Shown one piece after another: positions 50,793 to 59,658 of a DNA stretch of 64,000 bases (position 1 is its first letter; each line of letters starts with the position of its first letter). The stretch is from Gemmatimonadaceae bacterium (GTDB lineage: Bacteria > Gemmatimonadota > Gemmatimonadetes > Gemmatimonadales > Gemmatimonadaceae): NCBI GenBank assembly GCA_035633115.1, contig DASQFN010000102.1, positions 177,673-241,672 on the forward strand, read 5' to 3'. The notes beneath the pieces were generated by a model, which worked only from the letters and a program-made list of their open reading frames with translations, did not search any database and was not told the origin of the DNA. Both the position numbers and the translations under genes were made by a program.

Positions 50793-51407
50793 TCAACGCG
50801 GAGGGGAGGCAGCTGGGCGCGGAGGACCGCCGGCGCCAGCACCCGGACGCGCCTGTCCACGGTGACACGTTGAGCAGTTCACCGTCGGGTTCGTACTCTT
50901 GATATTCGGGATCTTCTTCAGCTCGGCGTTGATACCATTCACCATCGCGAACATGTCGCGGGCGATCTGCTTCGTGTTTTTGTCTTCCCGCTCGTACTCG
51001 CCTGTCACGTGACAGTGTGAGCAGCTCACACCGAGCGCCGGCGAGAAACCGCGGGCCATGATGTTCAGCACCCTGATCGCAGGCTGGCCCTTGAACAGCT
51101 TGATGTTCTTGTAGACCGACTCGGCCGGCTGATTCTCTCGCCCCGCAAGCCAGGCAACCTCCTCGTTGAAGAGGCGTGTGCGATCCTTCTCGATCGAATC
51201 GCGTCGCGCTGCCATCGCTGCGGCGACTCGTGCAGAATCGGCAGCAGTCATCGGCGGTGCGGCGGGAGCTCCGGGCGCCTGACCACTTTGCGTTTGAGGG
51301 GGCGTCACGACTGGCGCAGGCGCTGACGTATCAGCCGGCGGCTGCTGGCTGCAGGAACCAACGAGCAGTGCGATCGACAACACCCTCACTGACGACTCGA
51401 CTTTCAC
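50793..51407 (-). CDS. c-type cytochrome, photosynthetic reaction-centre cytochrome c-like
   Basis: A 204-residue lipoprotein (lipobox VGSC at about residue 19) with a Pro/Ala linker and a C-terminal haem domain. Two CxxCH sites, CSHCH and CSTCH, are seen. FKGQPAIRVLNIMARGFSPALGVSCSHCHVTGEYEREDKNTKQIARDMFAMVNGIN matches the reaction-centre cytochrome c family (PF02276) in its short non-photosynthetic form. It probably carries electrons at the periplasmic face. It lies 12 nt after a DinB gene on the same strand. No photosynthesis genes are nearby, so phototrophy is not implied. Confidence 0.88.
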   Translation of the reverse strand: MKVESSVRVLSIALLVGSCSQQPPADTSAPAPVVTPPQTQSGQAPGAPAAPPMTAADSARVAAAMAARRDSIEKDRTRLFNEEVAWLAGRENQPAESVYKNIKLFKGQPAIRVLNIMARGFSPALGVSCSHCHVTGEYEREDKNTKQIARDMFAMVNGINAELKKIPNIKSTNPTVNCSTCHRGQARPGAGAGGPPRPAASPPR

Positions 51408-51419
51408 TCGTCCTCCTTC

Positions 51420-51929
51420 TCAAAGGTGAGGTACGACGGTTCTTGCCCTGACTTCCTCTTCCGTAAGGCCGTACAGCGGCGGCGTATCGACGCCGAGGAT
51501 TCCCAGCATCATGTAGATCTGGCCGCGATGGTGGGCTTCGTGCTCGACCATGGCGCGAAGCCACTTCCACGTCGTGATCGACGTCCCGGCCGGTGTGGTG
51601 CATTTCGCTTTCAGGTCGGCATTACTCAACGTCCTGAAGATTTCGACAGACTCCGCATGCCGGTCGTCGAGGTAATTGATGACTGCCTCGTATCCGTCCG
51701 CCAGATCGCGACGGCAACCCGGGTATTTGCTCGGCCGTCCCTTTACCGTCTCGGCGTACATCCAGCGCTCGATTGCGGCGAGATGTCGCACAAGGTCGCC
51801 GAGCGTGAACCTGCCGGGCTCGTGCGACCATTCGATCTCATCGGGCGGGATGCGCTGGACGACTCGTCGCGTTCTCTCGCGAACACTCTCCCAGTAATTG
51901 AGAAACGGACCGATCGAATTGATTTCCAT
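51420..51929 (-). CDS. DinB family protein
   Basis: A 169-residue DinB-fold protein. SIGPFLNYWESVRERTRRVVQRIPPDEIEWSHEPGRFTLGDLVRHLAAIERWMYAET has the first helices and histidine, and LRAMVEHEAHHRGQIYMMLGIL the HExxHHRGQ segment that completes the metal site. It resembles the damage-inducible DinB_2 group. Coupling to a cytochrome gene 12 nt downstream is unexpected and may be fortuitous. Confidence 0.87.
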   Translation of the reverse strand: MEINSIGPFLNYWESVRERTRRVVQRIPPDEIEWSHEPGRFTLGDLVRHLAAIERWMYAETVKGRPSKYPGCRRDLADGYEAVINYLDDRHAESVEIFRTLSNADLKAKCTTPAGTSITTWKWLRAMVEHEAHHRGQIYMMLGILGVDTPPLYGLTEEEVRARTVVPHL

Positions 51930-51950
51930 CGAGCTCAGCCCTGTGCGCGC

Positions 51951-53606
51951 TCAGGTTACGCCGAGCGTCGGAAGGAATCTCGGGGGCCTGCGATGGTGTG
52001 TCGCCTGCTCGAAGGAGTAGGCGATCCGAATCAGCGTCGGCTCGCTCCACGCTCGTCCCATTATGGACATTCCAACCGGTAGCCCATGCGCAAAACCCAC
52101 CGGAACATTGATGTTCGGATAGCCGGCAACGGCCGCGGGTGTCGAGCTCGCTCCACTGAAATGATCACCGTTTATCAGATCGGTGGGCCACGCCGGAGTA
52201 CCGGTGGGTGCGACAATCGCATCGAGACGGTGCTTCTTCATCACCGCATCGATTCCCTGGCTGCGCGAGTTGCGGTGATTCTTCGCCAGCGCATCGCGGT
52301 ACTTCTTCTCGGTCAACGGACCTTTCTTCTCCGCCATCAGAAAGATTTCCTGGCCGAAATACGGCATCTCACGGTCGCGGTTGCGCTCGTTGAAGTCGAT
52401 CAGGTCCTTCAGCGTGCGCGCGCGAATGTTCGGCCTGAGACCGGCGAGATACTTGTTGAGATCTGCCTTGAACTCATAGAGCAGCACTTCGAACTCGGTG
52501 TCGTCGTAGGTGCCGGCATTCGGAATGTCCGCAGGGTCGATGATCACCGCGCCGCGGCTTTTCATCACGGCGATTGCCTCGTTCACGAGTCGATCCGCCG
52601 ACTCGCTGTACCCGAAGAACCTCTTTCGGGCGACACCAATTCGTGCTCCACGCAATCCATTTGCGTCGAGTGAGCGCGTGTAGTCGATCCTCGTGCGCCC
52701 GCGACTGGCGAGCGTCGCGGAATCCGTGGGATCGACGCCCGCCATCACCGTGAGGAGAAGTGCAGCATCGGCGACGGTGCGAGTCATCGGCCCCGCCGTG
52801 TCCTGGCTGTGCGCAATCGGTATGATTCCCGATCTGCTCAACAATCCGAGCGTCGGCTTGATACCTACGATTCCGTTGATTGACGCCGGGCAGACGATGG
52901 AGCCGTCGGTCTCGCTTCCGACCGCGGCCGCCGCGTAGTTCGCGGAGATTGCACCGCCGGAGCCGGACGAGGAGCCGCACGGATTCCGGTCGAGCACGTA
53001 GGGATTTTTCCCCTGGCCTCCGCGTCCGCTCCAGCCGCTGGAGGAATGCGTCGACCGGAAGTTCGCCCATTCGCTGAGATTGGTCTTGCCGAGCAGAATG
53101 GCGCCAGCGTCGCGGAGCTTCCGGGCGATGAAAGCGTCGCCTGGAGCAATCGACCCTTCGAGTGCCAGCGAGCCCGCCGTCGTAGTCATGCGGTCGCCGG
53201 TGTCGATGTTGTCCTTCAGAAGGATTGGGATGCCGTGCAGCGGTCCTCGAACCCTTCGTTCAGCACGCTCCCGGTCGAGCGACGCGGCGATCGAGAGCGC
53301 GTCGGGATTGATGTCGAGCATGTGGTGCAGCGCCGGCCCGCGGTGATCGAGCGATTCTATGCGCTCCAGGTATTGTTGCGTGATGGAGCGCGCCGTTCGC
53401 TTGCCCGTCACCATGTCGCGCTGTAGACCGAGGATCGTCGCTTCCTCGAGGTCGAAGACGGCGTTCTCCAGGCCGCCTTTGAGACTTCCCAATTCTGATT
53501 CGCTCGGCAGCGCGTGGAGACCATTGAAACCGAGCGCCGGCAAGCCGCCGCCGAGGAGTGCGGCGCCGCCGAGGGCGCTGTGCCGGACGAAATCCCGCCT
53601 GCGCAT
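51951..53606 (-). CDS. amidase signature family enzyme, Tat-exported
   Basis: A 551-residue amidase. [21 protein letters not shown] is a Tat signal. The Ser-cis-Ser-Lys triad can be read from PILLKDNIDTGD (Lys) and CGSSSGSGGAISANYAAAAVGSETDGSIVCPASINGIVGIKPT (two serines), which is also the AS signature. Export points to a peptide or amide hydrolase acting outside the cytoplasm rather than GatA. Its ATG shares a base with the msrA stop (TGATG), so the two are coupled. Confidence 0.93.
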   Translation of the reverse strand: MRRRDFVRHSALGGAALLGGGLPALGFNGLHALPSESELGSLKGGLENAVFDLEEATILGLQRDMVTGKRTARSITQQYLERIESLDHRGPALHHMLDINPDALSIAASLDRERAERRVRGPLHGIPILLKDNIDTGDRMTTTAGSLALEGSIAPGDAFIARKLRDAGAILLGKTNLSEWANFRSTHSSSGWSGRGGQGKNPYVLDRNPCGSSSGSGGAISANYAAAAVGSETDGSIVCPASINGIVGIKPTLGLLSRSGIIPIAHSQDTAGPMTRTVADAALLLTVMAGVDPTDSATLASRGRTRIDYTRSLDANGLRGARIGVARKRFFGYSESADRLVNEAIAVMKSRGAVIIDPADIPNAGTYDDTEFEVLLYEFKADLNKYLAGLRPNIRARTLKDLIDFNERNRDREMPYFGQEIFLMAEKKGPLTEKKYRDALAKNHRNSRSQGIDAVMKKHRLDAIVAPTGTPAWPTDLINGDHFSGASSTPAAVAGYPNINVPVGFAHGLPVGMSIMGRAWSEPTLIRIAYSFEQATHHRRPPRFLPTLGVT

Positions 53607-54106
53607 CAGCCGATGTGACAGCTGGCGAGCCCGCGCTTCTCGAGATACTGCTGGTGGTAGTCCTCCGCTTCGTAAAAGGTCGAAGCCGGCGTGATCTCGC
53701 TGACAATTGGCCGCCGGTGCGTGCCGCTTCGGTCACGCTCGTTCTTCGACGCTTCGGCCGCGGCTCTCTGCTCCTCGTCGTGATAGAAGATTGCCGATCT
53801 GTACTGCTCTCCGACGTCGGGGCCCTGCCGATTGAGTGTCGTAGGGTCGTGATTCTCCCAGAAAACCGTCAGCAGATCGTCGTAGGTCAGTCGCGACGGA
53901 TCATACTTGACCTCGACAACCTCGGCGTGGCCCGTGCGGCCGCTGCAGACGTCGCGATAAGTGGGATTCTCCAACGTTCCGCCGAGGTACCCGACTCTCG
54001 TCGAGAGCACACCGGGGATCTGTCTGTACGCGGCTTCCACTCCCCAGAAGCAGCCGGCACCGAACGTCGCAAGCTTCTCGGTCTCCAGCGTCTCATTCTT
54101 CTCCAT
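53606..54106 (-). CDS. msrA: peptide-methionine (S)-S-oxide reductase
   Basis: MsrA of 166 residues. [31 protein letters not shown] carries the GCFWG active-site cysteine; [20 protein letters not shown] and [32 protein letters not shown] are diagnostic. It repairs oxidised methionine with thioredoxin. No signal peptide is seen, so it should be cytoplasmic. It overlaps the Rieske gene upstream by 14 nt and the amidase downstream by one base. Confidence 0.97.
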   Translation of the reverse strand: MEKNETLETEKLATFGAGCFWGVEAAYRQIPGVLSTRVGYLGGTLENPTYRDVCSGRTGHAEVVEVKYDPSRLTYDDLLTVFWENHDPTTLNRQGPDVGEQYRSAIFYHDEEQRAAAEASKNERDRSGTHRRPIVSEITPASTFYEAEDYHQQYLEKRGLASCHIG

Positions 54107-55262
54107 TCTTTCTCCCTTGATTCATGTAGTGCGCGAGCAGATGGTGAAAGTGGTGGGTTCCGACTTCGCGCCGCGGAGAAAATCGCCCACGATTGTAAAG
54201 CCGCGAGCTCACTCCACGCTGCACGGACTCGACCACTTCTTCGTCTTCCATCTCGACTTTGTGCAAGTCGCCGCCCACGCCTTTTTCCCTGAGCGATTCC
54301 TTCCATATATACGGTATGAACGACACACGGGATCTGCCGGCGCCGAGCGGATTCACGACGTTCAGTGAGAGGCCCCACGGATAGAAATTCAGCATCACGT
54401 TCGGGAACAGCCAGAAATAGAACGCTGCGACACGTTTTCCGTGGTCGGGGTGACCGGCGGGCAGATCGAATACCACTTCACCCTGCTTGGCGATTCCCAT
54501 CTGGAGACTGCCGGCTGGAAAAACCTCCGTGTAGTACGAGCTGTAATCGAGCTGCTCCGACAGTCCCTGATGCACATACGGGATGTGGAATTCCTCGAGA
54601 TAGTTGTCGCAGTAGAGCGCCCAGTTGGCGTTGATCAGATACTCGCGGGATCCGTTTGGGTCCCGGCGGAACTGATCCAGCGGCATCCAGCCGACTCTTG
54701 CTTCGACCGGTGCGATCCATTCGTCGAATGAAATTGCCGGATCGAGACCCGTGAACAACAAAGGTCCCCATTTGCGGAGCGGCAGTCGTGGCAGGTCGTC
54801 CGTCGCGCTTGGAAAGCCCTCGGCACCATCGAACTCCGGCATCGACACGAACGAGCCGTCCATTGCGAAGCGCCGCCCGTGATAGCGGCAGCGGATGGTC
54901 TTTAGGTGGCCCTCGCCTTCGATGACCAGCGCGCCACGATGGGTGCACACATTCGAGAGACAACGAAGCTCGGCTGCTTCGTCCGAGACGAGAACGAGCG
55001 GCTCGTCCAGGCATCCCGCGAGGAGCGTGAACGGAAGCACGTGGCCCGGAGCTTTGACGCGCGCGGCGTCGCCGGCCCACTGCCAGCTTCGCGCAAACAC
55101 TGACTCCTTCTGAAGCTCGTAGTAGGCCGGCTGGGAATACACTGCCGCGGGCAACGTCGAAGCGCGGGCAATGTTCGCGTCGATCTCTACTTGCGGGGTT
55201 TCGCTGCGGCGCGCTTCGGTACGAGCGGTTGCCTGTTCGGTCTCTGTATGCTTGCCGGCCAT
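54093..55262 (-). CDS. Rieske non-haem iron oxygenase, alpha subunit
   Basis: A 389-residue ring-hydroxylating-type oxygenase. [30 protein letters not shown] is the Rieske [2Fe-2S] motif (CxH...CxxH). [23 protein letters not shown] supplies the mononuclear-iron histidines and the bridging acidic residue in place of NWKxxxENxxExYH. Family members hydroxylate aromatic rings or demethylate quaternary amines; near a phenylacetate cluster an aromatic substrate is conceivable but unproved. No ferredoxin or reductase gene is near. The ATG used is 20 codons into the open frame; the ribosome site is poor. Confidence 0.9.
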   Translation of the reverse strand: MAGKHTETEQATARTEARRSETPQVEIDANIARASTLPAAVYSQPAYYELQKESVFARSWQWAGDAARVKAPGHVLPFTLLAGCLDEPLVLVSDEAAELRCLSNVCTHRGALVIEGEGHLKTIRCRYHGRRFAMDGSFVSMPEFDGAEGFPSATDDLPRLPLRKWGPLLFTGLDPAISFDEWIAPVEARVGWMPLDQFRRDPNGSREYLINANWALYCDNYLEEFHIPYVHQGLSEQLDYSSYYTEVFPAGSLQMGIAKQGEVVFDLPAGHPDHGKRVAAFYFWLFPNVMLNFYPWGLSLNVVNPLGAGRSRVSFIPYIWKESLREKGVGGDLHKVEMEDEEVVESVQRGVSSRLYNRGRFSPRREVGTHHFHHLLAHYMNQGRKNGEE

Positions 55263-55333
55263 GAATGAGATTACGAAGTTTCCGCGAAACTTCCAGCCGC
55301 CGAAGCCAGTAGGGATTCTCAAAGGAGGGGTCC

Positions 55334-55624
55334 ATGTTCGGTATGATTTCGCTTCTCATCGCGCTCGTAGCGGTGGTGCTTGGTTACAGTGGCGCGCGGA
55401 AGTTCGTCCGCGATCGCCTGCGTTACGTCGATGGTGCGCAGAAAGGCACAGCGCCGATTGTCGCCGGGATCGTCACGTTTCTCATCGCTCTCCCTGTTGT
55501 CTGGCTGCTCCCGCTCGTGGGGATAGGCACTGCGATAGCATTTGCGTTGAGCGTTGCCACAGGAGTCGCGGTGGGCGCGCGAGACATCAAGAGCGGCAAC
55601 TACACGTCACTCCCGCGCGTCTAG
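55334..55624 (+). CDS. small integral membrane protein
   Basis: A 96-residue protein with an N-terminal helix (ISLLIALVAVVLGYSGA), a charged loop (RKFVRDRLRYVDGAQKG) and two more helices (APIVAGIVTFLIALPVVWLLPLV, TAIAFALSVATGVAVGA). AAGGAGGGG 5 nt before the ATG is a near-perfect ribosome site, so the start is firm. It is divergent from the Rieske gene. Family not recognised. Confidence 0.78.
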   Translation: MFGMISLLIALVAVVLGYSGARKFVRDRLRYVDGAQKGTAPIVAGIVTFLIALPVVWLLPLVGIGTAIAFALSVATGVAVGARDIKSGNYTSLPRV

Positions 55625-55645
55625 CGTCCCACGACAATGACAGAC

Positions 55646-55663
55646 TGGACACTCTAGTGTCCA
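55646..55663. promoter_or_regulatory. perfect dyad TGGACAC-n4-GTGTCCA
   Basis: TGGACACTCTAGTGTCCA has 8-bp arms around CT. The tight centre suits a dimeric repressor better than an RNA hairpin. No T tract follows. A second TGGAC...GTCCA pair lies 32 nt downstream at 55695-55719, around 9-nt periodic words. The beta-barrel gene begins 160 nt further on. Confidence 0.5.
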
Positions 55664-55824
55664 ATTCCCGTGACAACACGCGTCAGCGGACGTCTGGACT
55701 CAATCGTCTCAACCGTCCACGCTGCAATCGCTTAGAGTCTTTCGCACAAATCAAAAACCGTTCGGCACCGTAACTGCCCTCCTGGCCCCCGGATAGCATC
55801 AACTTTCGGTGACCGGGAGGTCTT

Positions 55825-56484
55825 GTGTTCAAAAAAATCGTCATTTCCGCCGTGGCACTCGCGGTAGCGTTTTCCATCGTCGCACCGTCCGCGTCCGCGC
55901 AGCGCAGCCGAACGAAGCGGCCGCAGCAGAGTGGCGCATCACTCGCCATCTCGCCGTACGCCGGCTACATGACATTCGGCGAGCTGATCGATGGTCCGCT
56001 AAATACCACTCTCAAGAGCAAAGCCGCGCCGATCTACGGCGTGCAGCTCAACCTGCCGCTTGGCAACACGATTTCAGTGTTCGGCAACGTCGGCTATACC
56101 GAGCCCGACTTGAGCGTAGGCTTGCCGCTACTCGGCAGCATCACGTTCGGGAAGAGCGCCGTGTGGCTGTACGACGCGGGGCTTCAGCTCAGCGCGCCGG
56201 GTTACGGTACGGGCGATCGCGGAATCTTCCCATTCATCCAGGTCGGCGCCGGTGCGATGAAGTACGACGTCGACGTCTCGGGATTCGGGCGGAGCGCAAC
56301 GAACACCGCGTTCAACGCGGGGCTCGGCGTTGATATCCCGCTCGCGCAGAACATTGGCTTGCGCTTCGTCGCCAAGGACTACATCGGCAAGTTCGACTTC
56401 CAGGAGGCGACGCAGGTCGATATCGTCGACGCGAAGACCTCGCACAACGTCGCGCTCAGCGCAGGACTCAAGCTCGGCTTCTGA
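55825..56484 (+). CDS. outer-membrane beta-barrel protein (OmpA/OmpW-like)
   Basis: A 219-residue protein. MFKKIVISAVALAVAFSIVAPSASAQ is a textbook signal peptide. Mature strands SLAISPYAGYMTFGELID, YGVQLNLPLGNTISVFGNVGY, PFIQVGAGAMKYDVDVSGF and TAFNAGLGVDIPLAQNIGLRFVAKDYIG fit an eight-strand barrel, and the C-terminal LKLGF ends in phenylalanine for BAM insertion. The start is GTG with GGGAGG 4 nt upstream. The function is probably structural or pore-forming. Confidence 0.85.
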   Translation: MFKKIVISAVALAVAFSIVAPSASAQRSRTKRPQQSGASLAISPYAGYMTFGELIDGPLNTTLKSKAAPIYGVQLNLPLGNTISVFGNVGYTEPDLSVGLPLLGSITFGKSAVWLYDAGLQLSAPGYGTGDRGIFPFIQVGAGAMKYDVDVSGFGRSATNTAFNAGLGVDIPLAQNIGLRFVAKDYIGKFDFQEATQVDIVDAKTSHNVALSAGLKLGF

Positions 56485-56491
56485 GAACTAA

Positions 56492-56599
56492 TGTGACGGA
56501 TTGGATCGGATCAGAGACGGATACTTCGTGGTCTGGAGTTCCTCTTCCTGAATGTCTCTGATCAGTTCCAATCCGTCGCATCCGTTTCAACGCGTTGAA
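56492..56599. repeat. inverted repeat IR-E followed by a perfect 14-bp palindrome
   Basis: 27-nt arms (56492-56518 and 56554-56580) match at 23 positions, with perfect 11- and 10-bp blocks. The left arm is made of 9-nt periodic GACGGAT words like those at 32.5 and 44.8 kb. Six nt on, TTCAACGCGTTGAA (56586-56599) is a perfect palindrome. The element lies between the barrel gene and the LprI-like gene. The rest of this ~290-bp gap shows no gene. Confidence 0.85.
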
Positions 56600-56776
56600 T
56601 TGCAGGGGGAATCTGGCGCCGGATCAGGACCGGGCCGGAGCGCTCGCGCACGATCGCACAGCTTCCGATAGAATTCGGGGGTAATAGCGCGTAGCATGGC
56701 GATTGAATATGGACGCGCGCACTTTGGCAACCCACGCGCCACTGAATACTGCATCCCCCTGCCTCGAACGACGGTC

Positions 56777-57547
56777 ATGAAAAATTCTTCTGCTTACCGA
56801 ATTATCTGGCTCGCCGCCGCGTCACTTCTCTCCGCAGCATGCGAGAGGGAAGAGCCGGTGAGAACGCGAGACGATATCGCGGCCGACTCTGCTCTGGCTG
56901 CAGACCTCGCGCTGGCAAATCGCGACACATTGCTGATCGACTCGATCGGGCGATTCGAGCCGCCCGGTGGCCTGGGGTCGGACACATCCCTGGCAGCCAT
57001 CGATACCGTTGTCGCGCCGGGCGCACGGCCCCCGGAAATTGCAGCCCGGCCGACAGCTGTGCGGCCTGCACCGGTGCCTGCACCAGTGCCTGCACCAGCG
57101 AGATCGCGACCCGCTGCACCTCCGGCCGCGCCTCCTGCAGCCCCGACGGCGCGGCCATCGCCTCCGAGAGCAGTCGCGAAATCATCGCCGGCCCGACGGA
57201 CAACAGGCGATCCCTGCAGCTCTCCGGGATTAGCCAATCAAACCCGGTGCGTGCACTCGAGGCTGGCCGAGACCGACAGGCGATTGAATGGTGTTTACCG
57301 CGCACTGATTACCGAGATGCGACGTCAGGAAGGCGTGCGGCCCGGCCAGAAGGATCCGCCGTCGGTGGAGCGGCTGCGCGCAGCGCAAAGGAGCTGGCTC
57401 GTCTATCGCGACACGGAATGCAGACGTCGCGGTCGCGGGAGCGAAGGTGAGCTGTGGGCGCGACCGCGTGTGGCGTGTCTCGGAGAATTCTCCGTGCGCC
57501 GCGCGAACGAGCTCGCCGACAATTTCAGCCGTCTCACCGCGCGGTGA
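56777..57547 (+). CDS. lipoprotein with LprI-like C-terminal domain
   Basis: A 256-residue lipoprotein: MKNSSAYRIIWLAAASLLSAAC is the signal and lipobox. Residues ~85-165 are a Pro/Ala-rich linker with short repeats (PAPVPAPVPAPA, PPAAPPAAP). The C-terminal ~80 residues form an LprI/DUF1311 domain: TRCVHSRLAETDRRLNGVYRALI, RLRAAQRSWLVYRDTECRR and ACLGEFSVRRANEL with three conserved cysteines. LprI of Mycobacterium inhibits lysozyme. A wall-facing protective role is inferred. The ATG before the signal was chosen; a frame 27 codons longer exists. Confidence 0.85.
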   Translation: MKNSSAYRIIWLAAASLLSAACEREEPVRTRDDIAADSALAADLALANRDTLLIDSIGRFEPPGGLGSDTSLAAIDTVVAPGARPPEIAARPTAVRPAPVPAPVPAPARSRPAAPPAAPPAAPTARPSPPRAVAKSSPARRTTGDPCSSPGLANQTRCVHSRLAETDRRLNGVYRALITEMRRQEGVRPGQKDPPSVERLRAAQRSWLVYRDTECRRRGRGSEGELWARPRVACLGEFSVRRANELADNFSRLTAR

Positions 57548-57590
57548 GCAGAGGAACGAGAGCGGCCAAGAAAGGCGGTTGTCAGATCCG

Positions 57591-58061
57591 CTAGATCCAG
57601 CGACGCACGCTCACTTTGTAACTGTTGTATTCGTCGCCGAACTTCTGCTCGAGATAACGCTCCTCGCGCAGAACAACACCGCGGTGCATAACCAGCAGCA
57701 CGAGCGGTAACAGCAGCAGAGGCCACGCGGAGTTCATCATGAGCGCGACTCCGATGTAGCCGAGAGTCAGCGCGAGGTACACAGGATTCCGAGTGATCCG
57801 AAAGGGTCCGCTCCGGATGATTGCCGTCGTCGGCCTGTACGGCATCACAGCCGTGTGCTTTCGCAGAAACTGAACGAATGCGGAAACGCCCAGCACAACT
57901 CCAACGGCAATGAGCGCAACACCGATCCACCACGCGTATTCCGGCGGCATGACTGGAAATGGATCCCTTCTGTCCATGTACAATCCAGCCGCCAGCGGCA
58001 ACCCATAGATCAACGGCGGCGGGGCGACTACTCCCGGATTGTCAGCGTAGCCGTTGGACAC
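57591..58061 (-). CDS. isoprenylcysteine carboxyl methyltransferase-like membrane protein
   Basis: A 156-residue membrane protein with about four helices. AIIRSGPFRITRNPVYLALTLGYIGVALMM is the ICMT/PEMT-type SAM-binding signature (GPFRxTRNPxY), and LREERYLEQKFGDEYNSYKVSVRRWI the conserved tail. Bacterial members methylate small lipids or isoprenoid compounds. The start is GTG. It follows the DUF2007 gene by 3 nt. Confidence 0.9.
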   Translation of the reverse strand: MSNGYADNPGVVAPPPLIYGLPLAAGLYMDRRDPFPVMPPEYAWWIGVALIAVGVVLGVSAFVQFLRKHTAVMPYRPTTAIIRSGPFRITRNPVYLALTLGYIGVALMMNSAWPLLLLPLVLLVMHRGVVLREERYLEQKFGDEYNSYKVSVRRWI

Positions 58062-58064
58062 TCC

Positions 58065-58316
58065 TCAATCCTGCGAAGTCTCATCAGGAGTCTTTCCATC
58101 GAGGAGCGAGACGGCAATCTCCACGTCGGCGCGTCTCACCATCAGCCTAATGGGGTGAAGCGAATGAAGCCACGGCATCATCCCGCCGGCATCGTCGGAG
58201 ATGCGCGTGGAGGGAATGCCGTTCGCCTCGAGCACCGCTTCGGCGAGGCTGGCGTCCACGTCGTTGGAGAAGCTACGAATAACGTACAGGCCGTCGTCGT
58301 CGTCCTCGTCTGCCAT
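58065..58316 (-). CDS. DUF2007 putative signal-transducing protein
   Basis: An 83-residue acidic protein. LYVIRSFSNDVDASLAEAVLEANGIPSTRISDDAGGM and PIRLMVRRADVEIAVSLLD is the DUF2007 (PII-like alpha/beta) pattern. Its role is unknown. It is followed 3 nt on by the methyltransferase gene and preceded by a hypothetical gene 18 nt upstream, so all three are likely on one transcript. Confidence 0.88.
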   Translation of the reverse strand: MADEDDDDGLYVIRSFSNDVDASLAEAVLEANGIPSTRISDDAGGMMPWLHSLHPIRLMVRRADVEIAVSLLDGKTPDETSQD

Positions 58317-58334
58317 CGGGCCTTCCTGTCGCTT

Positions 58335-58952
58335 CTACGGTGTCACACGCGCCGTGTTCTGCGGCGCGATCATGATGTGCGCCCAGGGCTTCCCCGGATA
58401 CATGATCCACGGGCCGCCCGCGAGCGGGTTCGCTGTGAGGCCCGTCGACTCCGGTGTCGCATAGGGTGTGTAGACAACGTAGAGATACGAGGCGCCGTTC
58501 ACCACGCCAGTCGCTGCGTCAACGCTGTCACGCGGCGCGAAGTACTGGTACAGAGCCGCGGGCCGCGTCGGCATCCTGTAGCGGCCCCGCTTCACGTCGG
58601 CGAGACGGACGCTGTCTATCGCTTCACGCGAAAGCTTGCGCGCCGTCAGCTCGCGACCACGCGCCATGAACGGGTCGAGCGATTTGTGGTAGCACGAAAC
58701 ATGGAACCGCTCCTGCCTCGGATCGTCGGCGAGGCAGATCATGTCGTTCGGTCCTCTCCGCAGCGTTACCAGCTTCCCGTCCGCACGGTATCCGAGCACT
58801 GTGGCATTGGCGCGCAGCGGCGCTGGCAGCGGACTCACTGCGGCCGCAAGCTGCCGGTCGACCGGAGCATAATTCACCGACTGACCATCAGCCTGCATCG
58901 ACACAAAAGCCGTTCCGAGAATTGCGATGAATGTCGCGCTCTGCCTGATCAA
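58335..58952 (-). CDS. secreted hypothetical protein
   Basis: A 205-residue protein with a signal peptide (LIRQSATFIAILGTAFVSMQADGQS). The mature part includes ATVLGYRADGKLVTLRRGPNDMICLADDPRQERFHVSCYHKSLDPFMARGRELTA, with two cysteines that may pair, and ends GGPWIMYPGKPWAHIMIAPQ. No named family is recognised. The TTG start is supported by GGAG 8 nt upstream and by the signal peptide; the longer open frame has no ribosome site. Confidence 0.7.
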   Translation of the reverse strand: MIRQSATFIAILGTAFVSMQADGQSVNYAPVDRQLAAAVSPLPAPLRANATVLGYRADGKLVTLRRGPNDMICLADDPRQERFHVSCYHKSLDPFMARGRELTARKLSREAIDSVRLADVKRGRYRMPTRPAALYQYFAPRDSVDAATGVVNGASYLYVVYTPYATPESTGLTANPLAGGPWIMYPGKPWAHIMIAPQNTARVTP

Positions 58953-58992
58953 ATGGTGCTCCAGATGAAAGTGAAGATGGCTTCCCTGCGAT

Positions 58993-59577
58993 CTACAGCG
59001 AGCTGCACCCGGCTCCCAGAGGCGGGTCTGCCTTGCCGTAGGTCTGCCTGACCATCTGCGACGATCCGGAGGGCGGCAAATACACGATGAATAAATTCGA
59101 GTACTGGCTTTCACAGATGTCTGGCAGCTTCGGACCGCCCAGTGCCTGGATGAGGGGTGGGATGGTTTTGCTGTGCCCCACGACGAGCACCTTCTTTCCG
59201 CGATGTCGAAGAACGGCCGCCAACGTGCTGTCCGTATCGCCCACCCTTCCAGCGTGCACGATTTCCGGGGTCACGCCGAGTGTTGTTGCGAGCGGCTCCG
59301 CAGTTTCCTGAGTGCGCCTGAACTGCGTCGTCAATATTGCCGCCACGCCCGCGGCGCCAAGCCTGCTCGCCAGCGCCTTCGCCCGCGCCTGCCCCTCCTC
59401 CGAAATCGACGGGTCTACCTCTCTGAGGTTCGCCTTCTCCGCGTGCCGCACCAGATACACCGTCGTCGAGCCTGGTTCGGGAGTCGGCTCTGGTACCACT
59501 GGAGCAGGAGCGCAGCCGGTGATGAGTGAGAATGCGGCGAACAACAGCTTTACGTGCATCTTTTTTGTCGATGTCAT
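58993..59577 (-). CDS. histidine phosphatase family lipoprotein
   Basis: A 194-residue exported protein with lipobox LITGC. TTVYLVRHAEKANLREVDPSISEEGQARAKALA contains the RHAE catalytic motif of the phosphoglycerate-mutase-like branch 1, and KKVLVVGHSKTIPPLIQAL the second histidine (GHS). The fold is short, as in SixA-like and small periplasmic phosphatases. It likely removes phosphate from small molecules outside the cytoplasm. The ATG giving the full signal peptide is used. Confidence 0.88.
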   Translation of the reverse strand: MTSTKKMHVKLLFAAFSLITGCAPAPVVPEPTPEPGSTTVYLVRHAEKANLREVDPSISEEGQARAKALASRLGAAGVAAILTTQFRRTQETAEPLATTLGVTPEIVHAGRVGDTDSTLAAVLRHRGKKVLVVGHSKTIPPLIQALGGPKLPDICESQYSNLFIVYLPPSGSSQMVRQTYGKADPPLGAGCSSL

Positions 59578-59658
59578 GAAGGTTGAATACGGGTTGGTGT
59601 CGGCCACTCGCGAGCTGAGCAGACACGGTATGTGGCGATTACGCCGGAGAAATGTCGC

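Noticed and set aside
50793..51407. Reaction-centre cytochrome-like gene taken as evidence for phototrophy
   Set aside because: It is the short two-haem form common in non-phototrophs and no puf, bch or crt genes lie nearby.
57060..57160. Pro/Ala-rich repeats in the LprI-like gene considered as a separate repeat element
   Set aside because: They form an ordinary low-complexity linker after a lipobox and keep frame.
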